Under the pieces are notes generated by a model that was given only the letters and a program-made list of their open reading frames with translations, was not told the origin of the DNA and did not search any database. Below are positions 15,328-23,184 of a stretch of 64,000 nt of DNA, piece by piece. Numbering within the stretch: position 1 is the stretch's first letter; each line of letters starts with the position of its first letter. The translations under genes were made by a program, and so were the position numbers. This DNA comes from DATIHF01 sp035480955 (GTDB taxonomy: Bacteria > Patescibacteriota > Microgenomatia > Woykebacterales > RBG-16-39-9b), in contig DATIHF010000006.1 of NCBI GenBank assembly GCA_035480955.1, positions 1 through 64,000 on the forward strand, given 5' to 3'.

Positions 15328-15993
15328 ATGCCAAGCAATCGAGTCCGGGTCGATTATGCTCTAAAGGTCATTCCGAAAACTAGACCTCGCCCAACACCAG
15401 CTGGACCTAAAACACCAGTCTACACTTCTACTCCAGCACCAGCTCCAGTATCAATAAGTCCACCAAAGAAATCTGATTGGGATGATTACCCCCTGGGTAA
15501 AGTTGGGGCGTTAGTCTGGGCGATATTCATGCTATTGGTTTTTACAACCGTGATAAGCTACTTCGTCTATAAAGGAACCACAGACGATAGTCCTGATCAA
15601 ACCTCAGGCAACAAGTCTTCTGCAGCTGCCTTCCCGACGACAAAAGTACCTGGATATGGCACAGTAACCATGTATCCAAGTAAAAAAATCACCACTGATA
15701 ACCCTCGTATTAACGAGAATACTGTAGCGGATACTTCAGTGCAATTTTGTTTCGTTAATTGGAATAGTAGCAAACCCAACGTTTGTACCTCTTCCTCTCA
15801 GATCGTCAATGGACAGTATCAGGTATACACCTTACCTGAAGGCCAGTACTGGATATCAGGGGTTAGAAGTAACGGTGAAAAACAGTATGTAGACGGAACA
15901 GAGTGGATAAATGTTTCTGCTGGCTCAAGGTTTACTTTCCATTGCTGGCGTTACACAGAATATGGTAGTGAATGGTTTATCTGCGATGAGTAG
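15328..15993 (+). CDS. Single-pass membrane protein, paralogue A
   Basis: 221 aa. It opens MPSNRVRVDYALKV, a sequence closely repeated in the next gene, then a Pro/Thr-rich cytoplasmic stretch, one membrane helix (about 63-83) and an extracellular C-terminal domain with several Cys and aromatic residues. GGAGGG lies 4 nt before the ATG. No known domain recognised. It follows the J-domain/vWA operon but has its own promoter and terminator. Confidence 0.7.
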   Translation: MPSNRVRVDYALKVIPKTRPRPTPAGPKTPVYTSTPAPAPVSISPPKKSDWDDYPLGKVGALVWAIFMLLVFTTVISYFVYKGTTDDSPDQTSGNKSSAAAFPTTKVPGYGTVTMYPSKKITTDNPRINENTVADTSVQFCFVNWNSSKPNVCTSSSQIVNGQYQVYTLPEGQYWISGVRSNGEKQYVDGTEWINVSAGSRFTFHCWRYTEYGSEWFICDE

Positions 15994-16011
15994 TATAAGA
16001 CAATTTTTTAG

Positions 16012-16040
16012 ACCCCGAAACTAGAGTTCGGGGTTTTTTC
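16012..16040 (+). terminator. Rho-independent terminator
   Basis: ACCCCGAA pairs with TTCGGGGT around a short loop, followed by TTTTTTC. Confidence 0.9.
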
Positions 16041-16067
16041 TTGCTTAATAGAGTAAAATGTACTTAA

Positions 16068-16079
16068 GCACATTCACAA
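16068..16079 (+). promoter_or_regulatory. GCACATTCACAA leader element, second copy
   Basis: Identical to 15301-15312 and placed about 9 nt after a TAAAAT -10 box (16054-16059). It precedes AAGGAGAG and the ATG at 16093. Confidence 0.45.
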
Positions 16080-16092
16080 AAAGAAGGAGAGT

Positions 16093-16689
16093 ATGCCAAG
16101 TAATCCAATACGGATAACTTATCGGTTGCGAGTTAAACCAGGCCGTTCAAAGCCAAGCAGAACACCTATTTTCGTTATCCTATTACTTTTCTCGTTGGCT
16201 CTTTTAGTCAGTTTTTTGGTTCTCAAGGGTCAGAGTTATCAAAGCTCTTCTGCGACAAGTTACACGGTGCCGGTTCATAGTTTCATAACGCCAAGCTTTG
16301 CAACCCCAACTCCTACGTTTAACCAGCCGAGCGTAAACAAAAGTACTTCTTCAAACGAAGTTAAAGGGTCTTTGAAACTTTATTCCACTACTATCTTTTG
16401 TCGTAAAGAAGGTGATTGTAACCCCCCTGGACAAAATCGTTATGACACTTTTTGTTTAGGACCTGTGGGGCAAAGTCCAGGTCTGTTTAACTGTACTCGA
16501 TACGAAAACGGGTACCACATTATCCCGTCTATAATAGCAAGCGGCTTGTACGATATTACAGCGGAGGGGCTCAAAATTTATTTGAAAGTGGGACAGGTAA
16601 ATATTGTTCCAGGTCTCACTTCGCTGGTTGACTGTACCATTTACGAATGGAGCGAACGACCAAGCACGGGTACTTGTACTGCTAGATAG
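16093..16689 (+). CDS. Single-pass membrane protein, paralogue B
   Basis: 198 aa. The first 14 residues (MPSNPIRITYRLRV) match paralogue A at 15328 in position and type, followed by a short basic stretch, one membrane helix (about 24-45), a Ser/Thr/Pro linker and an extracellular domain with about six Cys, likely disulfide-bonded. The shared N-terminus is cytoplasmic and probably binds a common partner. No recognised domain. Confidence 0.7.
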   Translation: MPSNPIRITYRLRVKPGRSKPSRTPIFVILLLFSLALLVSFLVLKGQSYQSSSATSYTVPVHSFITPSFATPTPTFNQPSVNKSTSSNEVKGSLKLYSTTIFCRKEGDCNPPGQNRYDTFCLGPVGQSPGLFNCTRYENGYHIIPSIIASGLYDITAEGLKIYLKVGQVNIVPGLTSLVDCTIYEWSERPSTGTCTAR

Positions 16690-16711
16690 TCGTACGGATA
16701 GAAGAGAGATC

Positions 16712-16745
16712 AGGGCGTTCAACAAGTTATTGACCGCCCTTTTTC
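16712..16745 (+). terminator. Rho-independent terminator
   Basis: AGGGCG (16712-16717) and CGCCCT (16735-16740) close a hairpin followed by TTTTTC. Confidence 0.75.
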
Positions 16746-16809
16746 TTTGCTTGAATTTCGGTAAACTCAAAGCTTTCACCGCTCCAAAATTTCCTCTAAG
16801 AACCTATAG

Positions 16810-16838
16810 TTGAGCTTCTTTGTTTTATTTGCTATAAT
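16810..16838 (+). promoter_or_regulatory. Promoter of the winged-helix pair
   Basis: TTGAGC (16810-16815), 17 bp, TATAAT (16833-16838), 26 nt before the start codon. Confidence 0.75.
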
Positions 16839-16864
16839 TTTTTCCCGACGAAAGGAGTCGATCC

Positions 16865-17134
16865 ATGAACCCTGAATTGACCATGCTGCAGTGGGATATC
16901 ATCGCGATTGTACGAGAAGGCAACTGGCCTTCGGCAAAGAAGATTCGCGAGCAGCTGGAGAAACGTCATTCTCCCGAAGGTTTGAGCGAGCTCGACGAAA
17001 TCCTCGACATCATGGTTGGGGCAGGATGGATGCAACAAACTCACACTCCGAGAGGTTCGAAAGTCGCCGACCTGAACGAGCGTTATTTTACTGTAACCAA
17101 AATGGCGCTAATACTGTCTCTGGAAGCAGTGTAG
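16865..17134 (+). CDS. Small winged-helix protein
   Basis: 89 aa. The pattern of three helices, then a turn and a short strand pair (residues about 8-80) fits a winged helix-turn-helix of the PadR/MarR-like type without an effector domain. AAAGGAG lies 7 nt before ATG. GC-rich codons distinguish it from neighbours. It is in tandem with another winged-helix gene 13 nt downstream, and the two could form a heterodimer. DNA target unknown. Confidence 0.6.
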   Translation: MNPELTMLQWDIIAIVREGNWPSAKKIREQLEKRHSPEGLSELDEILDIMVGAGWMQQTHTPRGSKVADLNERYFTVTKMALILSLEAV

Positions 17135-17147
17135 AAGGGAGTCTCTC

Positions 17148-17408
17148 GTGACGCAACTTGAGCAGCTGACGACGGTCCAGGTTTTCACCTTGGAGCACCT
17201 GCGGTTTTCTTCCGCGAACTGTGCAGAGATTCAGAAAGGGGTAGAGCAGCGTCTCCAAAAGCAGATCAAAAGTGCAGGAGTCTTCATGGCTCAACTGCAC
17301 GAACTCAAACATGCGGGACTGGTCACCTCGGACAAACTCGACGGCATCGCTGTCTACAACATAACCAGTTCAGGTCGAAGTCTGCTTCGAACAGCAACAC
17401 CTGCTTGA
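17148..17408 (+). CDS. Second small winged-helix protein
   Basis: 86 aa, GTG start with GGGAG 6 nt upstream. It resembles its neighbour in size and helix pattern, ending in a likely wing (LVTSDKLDGIAVYNITSSG). Probably a transcription factor or adaptor without a ligand domain. Closed by a strong terminator. Family-level assignment is from fold pattern only. Confidence 0.6.
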   Translation: MTQLEQLTTVQVFTLEHLRFSSANCAEIQKGVEQRLQKQIKSAGVFMAQLHELKHAGLVTSDKLDGIAVYNITSSGRSLLRTATPA

Positions 17409-17414
17409 AATGCT

Positions 17415-17447
17415 CCGGGAAGTCCCACCAGATTTCCCGGTTTTTTT
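17415..17447 (+). terminator. Rho-independent terminator of the winged-helix pair
   Basis: CCGGGAA (17415-17421) pairs with TTCCCGG (17434-17440), followed by seven T. Confidence 0.9.
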
Positions 17448-17452
17448 ATTCC

Positions 17453-17481
17453 TTGATAAACTCTTCACTAGACTCTAAAAT
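17453..17481 (+). promoter_or_regulatory. Leaderless promoter of the ABC exporter operon
   Basis: TTGATA (17453-17458), 17 bp, TAAAAT (17476-17481), 8 nt, ATG at 17490. Confidence 0.7.
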
Positions 17482-17489
17482 AATTCTTC

Positions 17490-18149
17490 ATGATCAAAGT
17501 CACCAATCTCACCAAAACTTACAAAACCGGTGAAACTTCTTTCAATGCCCTTGACGATGTTTCATTGGAGATCCAAAAAGGTGAGTTTGTCGCAATTTTG
17601 GGTGCTTCGGGCAGTGGCAAATCCACTCTGATGCACCTCATTGGTGGCCTGGATAAGCCAACTAGCGGAACTATCGAAGTCGATGAGCAAAATCTCGGCA
17701 AACTCAATGACGGCAAGCTGGCCCGCTACCGCAATGAAAAAGTCGGCTTTGTCTTTCAATTTTTCAATCTCTTGCAGGGAACCAGCTCGTTAAACAATGT
17801 CACCCTACCTTTGATTTACTCTCGAAAAAAGGTTAGCCGCAAACAAGCGGCCACCGCGATACTCACTGAAGTAGGACTCGCCGAAAAGCTCAAAAACCGT
17901 CCCAACCAACTTTCCGGCGGCGAGCAGCAGAGAGTCTCGATCGCGAGAGCTCTGGTAAATAATCCCGAGATAATTTTGGCCGACGAACCCACGGGCAACC
18001 TTGACTCGAAAACTGGCTTAGCGATTTTTGAACTTTTGCGAGAACTCAACAAAAAAGGCAAAACGGTCGTGGTGGTGACTCATGACAATAATTTAGCCGA
18101 GAAAGCTGACCGGGTCATCCGAGTTTCTGACGGGAGAATTGTTGAATGA
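17490..18149 (+). CDS. ABC transporter ATP-binding protein, LolD/MacB type
   Basis: A 219-aa nucleotide-binding subunit. Walker A GASGSGKST at 38-46, Q-loop Q90, signature LSGGEQQR at 141, Walker B ILADEPTG with the catalytic Glu at 166, and the switch His near 199. The sequence type is that of LolD/MacB/FtsE-like systems, which act as mechanotransmission machines rather than substrate channels. It overlaps the permease gene by 4 nt (ATGA), so the two are co-translated. Confidence 0.93.
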   Translation: MIKVTNLTKTYKTGETSFNALDDVSLEIQKGEFVAILGASGSGKSTLMHLIGGLDKPTSGTIEVDEQNLGKLNDGKLARYRNEKVGFVFQFFNLLQGTSSLNNVTLPLIYSRKKVSRKQAATAILTEVGLAEKLKNRPNQLSGGEQQRVSIARALVNNPEIILADEPTGNLDSKTGLAIFELLRELNKKGKTVVVVTHDNNLAEKADRVIRVSDGRIVE

Positions 18150-19363
18150 TAATAATTGATTCTTTCAGAATGGCTTTTGCCTCACTCTGGTCGAAAAAAT
18201 CACGTAGTTTTCTCTCCATGCTTGGAATAATCATCGGGATCCTGACGGTTGCGAGTCTTTTATCCATTGGCTTCGGAGTCAAAAGTGAGGTAACCAAACA
18301 AATTGGAGACTTGGGCACTAACTTGATTGTGGTTATTTCTGGCAAACAAACCCAGGACGGCAGCCCCAATCTTTCGGCTTCTTTGGGACAGAGTACTCTC
18401 ACTGAAAAAGATTATCTCTCAATTCGCGACAATGTTGTGCAAGTGCAAAATCTATCAATGATGAATCTAATCTCAGGAACTGTTAAAAGAGATACAACTA
18501 CCATGGACTCCTCGGTCTTAGTCGGCGGCTCACCTGGACTAGAGAAAGCTTTTACATTCAAACTAAAAGAGGGACGTTTCTTAAATCAGGCTGACGAGGA
18601 TCAAAAACTCAAAAATGTCGTTATCGGCTCGAATGTAGTCGAAAAACTTTTCCCAGGAGAAGACCCCTTAGGCAAAACCCTCGAAACTCGCTCAACTCCT
18701 TTTACAATCGTCGGTATCTTGGAAAAGCGCGACACCGCTAGCAATCTCGGTGGGCCAGATTTCAATGCTCTGGTACAAATGCCAGTACACACCAGCTGGG
18801 AGCTCACCGGTAGCGAACAGCTTTTTCGTATCACCATGCAATCCAAAGATTCCGAATCCATTGATGCGGATAAAAAAGCGGTCAAAGAGGCCGTATTAAA
18901 AAGTCACAAAGGGGAGGAGGATTTCTCAGTTTTGACACAAGATGATCTTCTCAAAACAGTCGGCGGGATTTTAAATATCATCACCGCCATGCTTGGCGCG
19001 ATCTCATTGATTTCTTTGTTGGTCGGGGGGATTGGGATCATGAATATAATGTTAGTCTCGGTCTCAGAACGAACTCGGGAGATAGGGATTCGCAAAGCGG
19101 TTGGTGCCACGCGAGACGCAATATTGCTGCAATTTTTGATTGAGAGTATTATTTTGACTCTCTTTGCTGGTTTGGTCGCGGTAGTGATCTTTGGAACAAT
19201 CGTGAGTCTAATCCCCAAAGATTCACCAATTCCAATTCATCTCAATATCAATATTTTGCTCCTCGCCCTGGGTTTCTCGGGAGTGGTTGGAATAATCTTT
19301 GGAATCATCCCCGCAATTGGCGCTTCACGCAAAAATCCGATCGAAGCTCTGCGCTACGAGTAA
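18146..19363 (+). CDS. MacB/FtsX-type ABC permease
   Basis: 405 aa. First membrane helix about 22-45, then a large periplasm-facing MacB_PCD-like domain (about 46-275), then the FtsX domain with three helices (about 283-395) and the conserved RTREIGIRKAVGATR coupling stretch. It partners the ATPase encoded immediately upstream. No periplasmic adaptor (MacA) gene is present, as is usual in single-membrane bacteria. Cargo may be a peptide or lipoprotein and cannot be told from sequence. Confidence 0.92.
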   Translation: MIIIDSFRMAFASLWSKKSRSFLSMLGIIIGILTVASLLSIGFGVKSEVTKQIGDLGTNLIVVISGKQTQDGSPNLSASLGQSTLTEKDYLSIRDNVVQVQNLSMMNLISGTVKRDTTTMDSSVLVGGSPGLEKAFTFKLKEGRFLNQADEDQKLKNVVIGSNVVEKLFPGEDPLGKTLETRSTPFTIVGILEKRDTASNLGGPDFNALVQMPVHTSWELTGSEQLFRITMQSKDSESIDADKKAVKEAVLKSHKGEEDFSVLTQDDLLKTVGGILNIITAMLGAISLISLLVGGIGIMNIMLVSVSERTREIGIRKAVGATRDAILLQFLIESIILTLFAGLVAVVIFGTIVSLIPKDSPIPIHLNINILLLALGFSGVVGIIFGIIPAIGASRKNPIEALRYE

Positions 19364-19426
19364 AATTCACCTTATAATAATCTAGCTTGTCTTGACAAAA
19401 TCTCAGCAATTTCTCATGCTTATTAT

Positions 19427-20137
19427 ATGAGCAAATTTTCTCCCACCGCTGCAATTTCGTTTGGCTGGAATAGCTTTACAAAAAATGTCGGGTTTTTGAT
19501 TTTAGTTACCCTTATCCCTTTGGGTTTTAGTTTAGTTTCTTTCACTCTCATTGCCTTAATAGATTATTTAGTAGGCAAGTCTTTAGCAGGTTTCGTAAAT
19601 ATTTTGCTCGTCCCAGCTTTTTATTATTTTTCTTTTGTTATTGCGCTTGGGACGATTAAGGCTATTTTGAATTTGCTGGATAAAGGTCAGGGTGATCTTT
19701 CTGATTTACTCATCTACACAAAGAATTTCATGATGCTTCTCAACTATCTTTTTGCCTCTATTTTAGCGGGGCTGATCATCTTAGGTGGGTTTATCTTATT
19801 TATTATCCCAGGCATTTATTTTTCGATTAGGCTCAGCCAATTTACTTACTTTTTGATTGATAAAAATCTTGGACCAGTGGACGCAATCAAAGCAAGCTGG
19901 GAGGCAACCAAAGCTAGTATGTTGAATTTAATGGTCTTTGGATTTTTGTCCTTTTTGGTTATTTTGGCCGGTGCCATCCTCTTTGGAATTGGTTTGCTTG
20001 TTGCAGCGCCAATCGTCACCGTCGCTACCGTCTATGTCTACAGACAGCTAGCTGGAGCTAGCCAAATACAAACTCAAGATGCGCCTTCTCCAGTTCAACC
20101 TGTAGTACCAGTTGCAACACCACCGGCAGCGGGATAA
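19427..20137 (+). CDS. Multi-pass membrane protein (DUF975/YciC-like)
   Basis: 236 aa with about six membrane helices between residues 18 and 212 and a Pro-rich tail. The pattern IIPGIYFSIRLSQ...A-I-K-A-S-W-E-A-T-K is typical of the DUF975/YciC membrane family, whose role is unknown. No Shine-Dalgarno is visible. A TATTAT abuts the ATG, so the true promoter is probably further upstream (TATAAT near 19373). Confidence 0.7.
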   Translation: MSKFSPTAAISFGWNSFTKNVGFLILVTLIPLGFSLVSFTLIALIDYLVGKSLAGFVNILLVPAFYYFSFVIALGTIKAILNLLDKGQGDLSDLLIYTKNFMMLLNYLFASILAGLIILGGFILFIIPGIYFSIRLSQFTYFLIDKNLGPVDAIKASWEATKASMLNLMVFGFLSFLVILAGAILFGIGLLVAAPIVTVATVYVYRQLAGASQIQTQDAPSPVQPVVPVATPPAAG

Positions 20138-20149
20138 GCTAATGTGAGA

Positions 20150-20869
20150 ATGCAAACGGTTTTAATCTTTCTTGGAATACTCCTAGTTGGCTATATAATT
20201 GTTCAATTTTTTTACACTTCCCACTATTTTTCAGTTGGTTCAAAGCTCACAAAAACAACTTACGCACGCAAAACAACTTTAGGAAGTTCCAACAATCCAA
20301 CTTTTAAACTCTGGATTGCGGGGGACAGTGTCGGTGCTGGAGTGGGGGCAAGTAGTTTTGAGAATTCAGTGGCGGGACGGTTGGGCGAATATTTTGCCAA
20401 AGATCACCAGGTAATCTTTGAGAATGTTTCCGTAAGTGGTAATAAAGTCGAGGATGTAGTCTCTGGACCCTCCCCAAGCGAGAAACAAGATCTGATCGTG
20501 CTGATTGTCTCCTCTAACAATTTGTTTCGCTTTACTTCAATGAAGGATTTTGCCTCTAATGTACCCAAACTTTTTACCAAGTTTTCTCCACTAGCAGACA
20601 AAGTTATCTTGATCGGGCCGGGAAGAATCTCCAATTCAACCGCAATACCTCTGCCAATGAGACCACTTTATGTACTAGAGGGGCCAAAATATGCCAAGAT
20701 TCTCAAAAGCGAAGCAGCAAAATTTAACAATGTAGTTTATGTAGATCCATTGGAACACCCACTTGAAGATAATAAATTTGGAAACATAGAAGCAGCGGAT
20801 CATTTTCACCCCAACGACTCTGGTCACAAATATTGGTTTGATTTAATTGTGGAAAGTTTGAGCAAATAG
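20150..20869 (+). CDS. SGNH/GDSL-family hydrolase, membrane anchored
   Basis: About 239 aa. An N-terminal membrane helix (about 3-22) is followed by an SGNH esterase fold: block I is IAGDSVGAG (catalytic Ser), block V is ADHFHPNDSGHKYW with the Asp and His. The Gly and Asn of blocks II and III are plausibly SGNK and SSNN. Likely an extracellular esterase or deacetylase. GTG at 20144 is an alternative start; ATG 20150 is preferred. It lies 12 nt after the preceding membrane-protein gene. Confidence 0.8.
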   Translation: MQTVLIFLGILLVGYIIVQFFYTSHYFSVGSKLTKTTYARKTTLGSSNNPTFKLWIAGDSVGAGVGASSFENSVAGRLGEYFAKDHQVIFENVSVSGNKVEDVVSGPSPSEKQDLIVLIVSSNNLFRFTSMKDFASNVPKLFTKFSPLADKVILIGPGRISNSTAIPLPMRPLYVLEGPKYAKILKSEAAKFNNVVYVDPLEHPLEDNKFGNIEAADHFHPNDSGHKYWFDLIVESLSK

Positions 20870-20873
20870 AAAA

Positions 20874-20924
20874 CGCCGGGCGGGTATAGCGAGATTCGCT
20901 ATTTTAACCCAACCCGGCGCTTTC
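20874..20924. terminator. Bidirectional terminator between convergent genes
   Basis: CGCCGGG (20874-20880) pairs with CCCGGCG (20913-20919), enclosing a second hairpin (TAGCGA/TCGCTA). Short T runs flank both sides, serving the esterase gene and the convergent transglycosylase-like gene. Confidence 0.7.
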
Positions 20925-20933
20925 GTACCTGTA

Positions 20934-21749
20934 TTAGTGCGCTATGATAGTCACCAGATCCTTCACTGTTTGAACTTGCCAGAAGAGATCTTGATCAATG
21001 ACGGGACGACCTTGATCGTCGTAGACGGTGGTTTCGTTCACTCCATCGCCGTCGGTGTCGATCGTTTGGACCGCACCTTTATAAGAGGCGAGGACCAGAT
21101 CCATGTTGCCTGGAAAGAGATCCAACAAGTACCGGAAGAGCTTCGCTCCACAGTAAATGTTGGTCTTTAACTCAGACCAGAGCTCCATCGGACAAATTGA
21201 GAGGTTGCACCCTTGATAGATGCCGACACAGCCCGCTTCTGATGTGATTAGGGACTGACCATCTTTGACCAACACCGCGTTGGGATTTTGGTCTGGATCG
21301 AAGTGGTGATACTTCGACTCAGTACACCCTAAAGCCATGAACCAGTTCTTCTCGTTCTCAGTGAACGAGATGTCGGTAAGTCCTAGCTCCCTCAACCCGA
21401 ATTGCTCCGGGTGATAGAGAAACATATGGACTTGCAGAAAATTGTCGTATTGTTCACGACACGCAGGTGTGATGTTGAAGATATCCTCTTCACTTCCAAC
21501 TGCAAGCTCCACCGGTTGCGGCGGACTAGCTGCCTCAAGACTCGGCGAAACAATCGACTGCACTTTCTTCGTCTCGGGCTGCAGGTAAAAAAACAGCACA
21601 AAGACGATGAAGAGGAACGCTGCGATCGTCATGAATGTCCCGATTCCCGGGTTTGCCGATTGCTTCTGCGGGATGCTCTTAAACAACCGACCTAGATCGC
21701 CCGTGATCGGACGATTTTTCCTGCTGCGTGCACCTTTGGCGGGGGCCAT
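20934..21749 (-). CDS. Membrane-anchored lytic-transglycosylase-like protein
   Basis: 271 aa. A basic N-terminus and one membrane helix (about 38-60) lead to a domain (about 130-235) that follows the SLT fold: a catalytic Glu in GCTESKYHH, GCVGIYQ in place of GAMGLMQ, a conserved NIYCGAKLFRYLL helix and LASYKG. Extra Cys pairs suggest disulfides. After it comes DTDGDGVNE, a calcium-loop sequence. The start is ATG 21749 because AAGGAGG is 6 nt upstream; the frame continues to 21809 without signals. Probably cuts peptidoglycan glycan chains. Assignment rests on motif order. Confidence 0.7.
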   Translation of the reverse strand: MAPAKGARSRKNRPITGDLGRLFKSIPQKQSANPGIGTFMTIAAFLFIVFVLFFYLQPETKKVQSIVSPSLEAASPPQPVELAVGSEEDIFNITPACREQYDNFLQVHMFLYHPEQFGLRELGLTDISFTENEKNWFMALGCTESKYHHFDPDQNPNAVLVKDGQSLITSEAGCVGIYQGCNLSICPMELWSELKTNIYCGAKLFRYLLDLFPGNMDLVLASYKGAVQTIDTDGDGVNETTVYDDQGRPVIDQDLFWQVQTVKDLVTIIAH

Positions 21750-21787
21750 GATAATCCTCCTTAGGGATCCAACTAGTTGTTCAGGTA

Positions 21788-21812
21788 CGAAAAAGCGGCT
21801 ATTCGCCACTTA
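21788..21812 (-). terminator. Terminator-like hairpin in the leader of the 21749 gene
   Basis: On the minus strand AAGTGGC and GCCGCTT form a 7-bp stem with a five-base loop and a T run, between the promoter and the ribosome site. It could act as an attenuator. Confidence 0.35.
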
Positions 21813-21821
21813 AGTCATAAA

Positions 21822-21850
21822 AGTATAGCAGAAATGAAGCTAAATGTCAA
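21822..21850 (-). promoter_or_regulatory. Promoter of the transglycosylase-like gene
   Basis: On the minus strand perfect TTGACA, 17 bp, TATACT. Predicted start near 21815, leader about 65 nt. Confidence 0.8.
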
Positions 21851-21921
21851 TCCCTATAGGATAGGTTTTGGTAAATTTCGAAGACTCAATTTATCAATCT
21901 CTTTAAGTAGGATTTTTTTGT

Positions 21922-22158
21922 TTACTGCTCTTTGAAGAAATTTTCCTCTAAAGAAACTGTGAAAAAAGATATCAAAATAACCAAGAGAACTACATCCACG
22001 ACCAGCTCAAAAGCAATTCCCATACCTACTAAACCAGAGAGACCAATTACTTGAATATTGTAAAAATCAAAGGTGTTAGGGAAGAAGATCCGGTTGGCGA
22101 CGACAACCACAAATAGACTTAGAATAATCGCGAGAATCTTTGGGAAATGTTTTTTCAT
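21922..22158 (-). CDS. Small two-helix membrane protein
   Basis: 78 aa with hydrophobic segments at about 6-22 and 36-66. No recognised family. It is the last gene of a three-gene minus-strand run, 11 nt after the response regulator gene, and so likely co-transcribed with mscS and the regulator. Confidence 0.6.
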   Translation of the reverse strand: MKKHFPKILAIILSLFVVVVANRIFFPNTFDFYNIQVIGLSGLVGMGIAFELVVDVVLLVILISFFTVSLEENFFKEQ

Positions 22159-22169
22159 TTAAACTATCC

Positions 22170-22580
22170 CTATTCGAGTCCGAATTCTTTCAAATTGATC
22201 TTCATTGGCCCTTCGACGAAGAAGCGATCAATGGACTCTAAAACTTGAGAGGGGAGGTAGCGGGCTTTTAAAAGATAGCCTTGAGCGCCGATATCGACCG
22301 CTTGCTTGATGATGGAACCTTGACCGAGATTGGTCAGTAAGTAAACTGGGGTAGAGCGATAAGGCTCGGGGGCTTGACGAAGCTTGCGGAGAACATCAAT
22401 TCCTGTCTGTTTGGGAAGCATGATGTCCAGCAAAACCAAGTCATATTTCTCTGAGGTTGATTTTGCAACCCCTTCATCACCATCGGCGGCAATGACGATC
22501 TCGTAATCTCCTTTTTTTAGTTCACGAGCATAGATATCGCGGATAAAAACGTCATCTTCGATCAAAAGGATTTTTTTCAT
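22170..22580 (-). CDS. Single-domain response regulator
   Basis: 136 aa, only a CheY-like receiver domain. Acidic pocket IEDD near residue 8, phospho-acceptor Asp in VLLDIMLP near 53, Thr in YLLTN and Lys in LLKARY. No output domain, so it acts by protein contact. It sits between mscS and a small membrane protein with 15- and 11-nt gaps. No histidine kinase is present in the window. Confidence 0.88.
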   Translation of the reverse strand: MKKILLIEDDVFIRDIYARELKKGDYEIVIAADGDEGVAKSTSEKYDLVLLDIMLPKQTGIDVLRKLRQAPEPYRSTPVYLLTNLGQGSIIKQAVDIGAQGYLLKARYLPSQVLESIDRFFVEGPMKINLKEFGLE

Positions 22581-22595
22581 GGTTATAGATTTATT

Positions 22596-23162
22596 CTAAC
22601 TTTCTTTTTTCTTTTTGACAATTTTTTTCTGTTTTGAGTAGTTGGTCACCGCGGCGATCGAACCAGCGGGAATTATATGCTGGATTCCTTCTGAGTCACG
22701 CAAGTAAATCGTGCGAAAACCAACATGCTCGACGATCCCTCGTTTGCCAGCAATATCGACGTCATCGCCTTCGGAAAACTGATCCTCAGCTAAAATAAAG
22801 AAAGAAGTGACAACATCACGGACGAGCTGTTGCGAGCCAAAACCAATCGCCAACCCAACTATTCCTGCACTCGCGACCAGGGGAGCGATATCAATACCCA
22901 GAACTGAGCAAGTTTCGATAACGGCAAAGGCAAGAATCAATACTGAGCCAAAGGCTTTAAAAACACTACTGAGCGTACGCAATCTTTTGCCACGCGGAGT
23001 CCCAACGGAGAGGAAACTCACCAGCGCTCTGGTGCCAACTTGAAGGAGCACCCAAGCAATGGCGGAGATGGCAAAGATCGTTAAAAGCGATAAAGTAGTC
23101 GGATTGAGGACATTGTCGGATACCACACTTTTAAGCTTAGTAAACTTTACAGATAAGTTCAA
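22596..23162 (-). CDS. Small MscS-family mechanosensitive channel
   Basis: 188 aa. Two membrane segments (about 25-48 and 68-90) precede the pore helix and beta domain (about 92-175), with the MscS hallmark ASAGIVGLAIGFGSQQLVRD followed by the DVVTSFFILAEDQF and GDDVDI stretch. The C-terminal alpha-beta cage domain is missing and is replaced by a Lys-rich tail, so it is shorter than E. coli MscS. The start is TTG at 23162, and GTG codons downstream are alternatives. It would release solutes on hypo-osmotic shock. Confidence 0.8.
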   Translation of the reverse strand: MNLSVKFTKLKSVVSDNVLNPTTLSLLTIFAISAIAWVLLQVGTRALVSFLSVGTPRGKRLRTLSSVFKAFGSVLILAFAVIETCSVLGIDIAPLVASAGIVGLAIGFGSQQLVRDVVTSFFILAEDQFSEGDDVDIAGKRGIVEHVGFRTIYLRDSEGIQHIIPAGSIAAVTNYSKQKKIVKKKKES

Positions 23163-23174
23163 CCCCTGTATGAT
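23146..23174 (+). promoter_or_regulatory. Promoter of the 23185 gene
   Basis: TTTACA (23146-23151), 17 bp, TATGAT (23169-23174), 10 nt, ATG 23185. It overlaps the start of the divergent mscS gene. Confidence 0.6.
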
Positions 23175-23184
23175 TGGAACTGCA

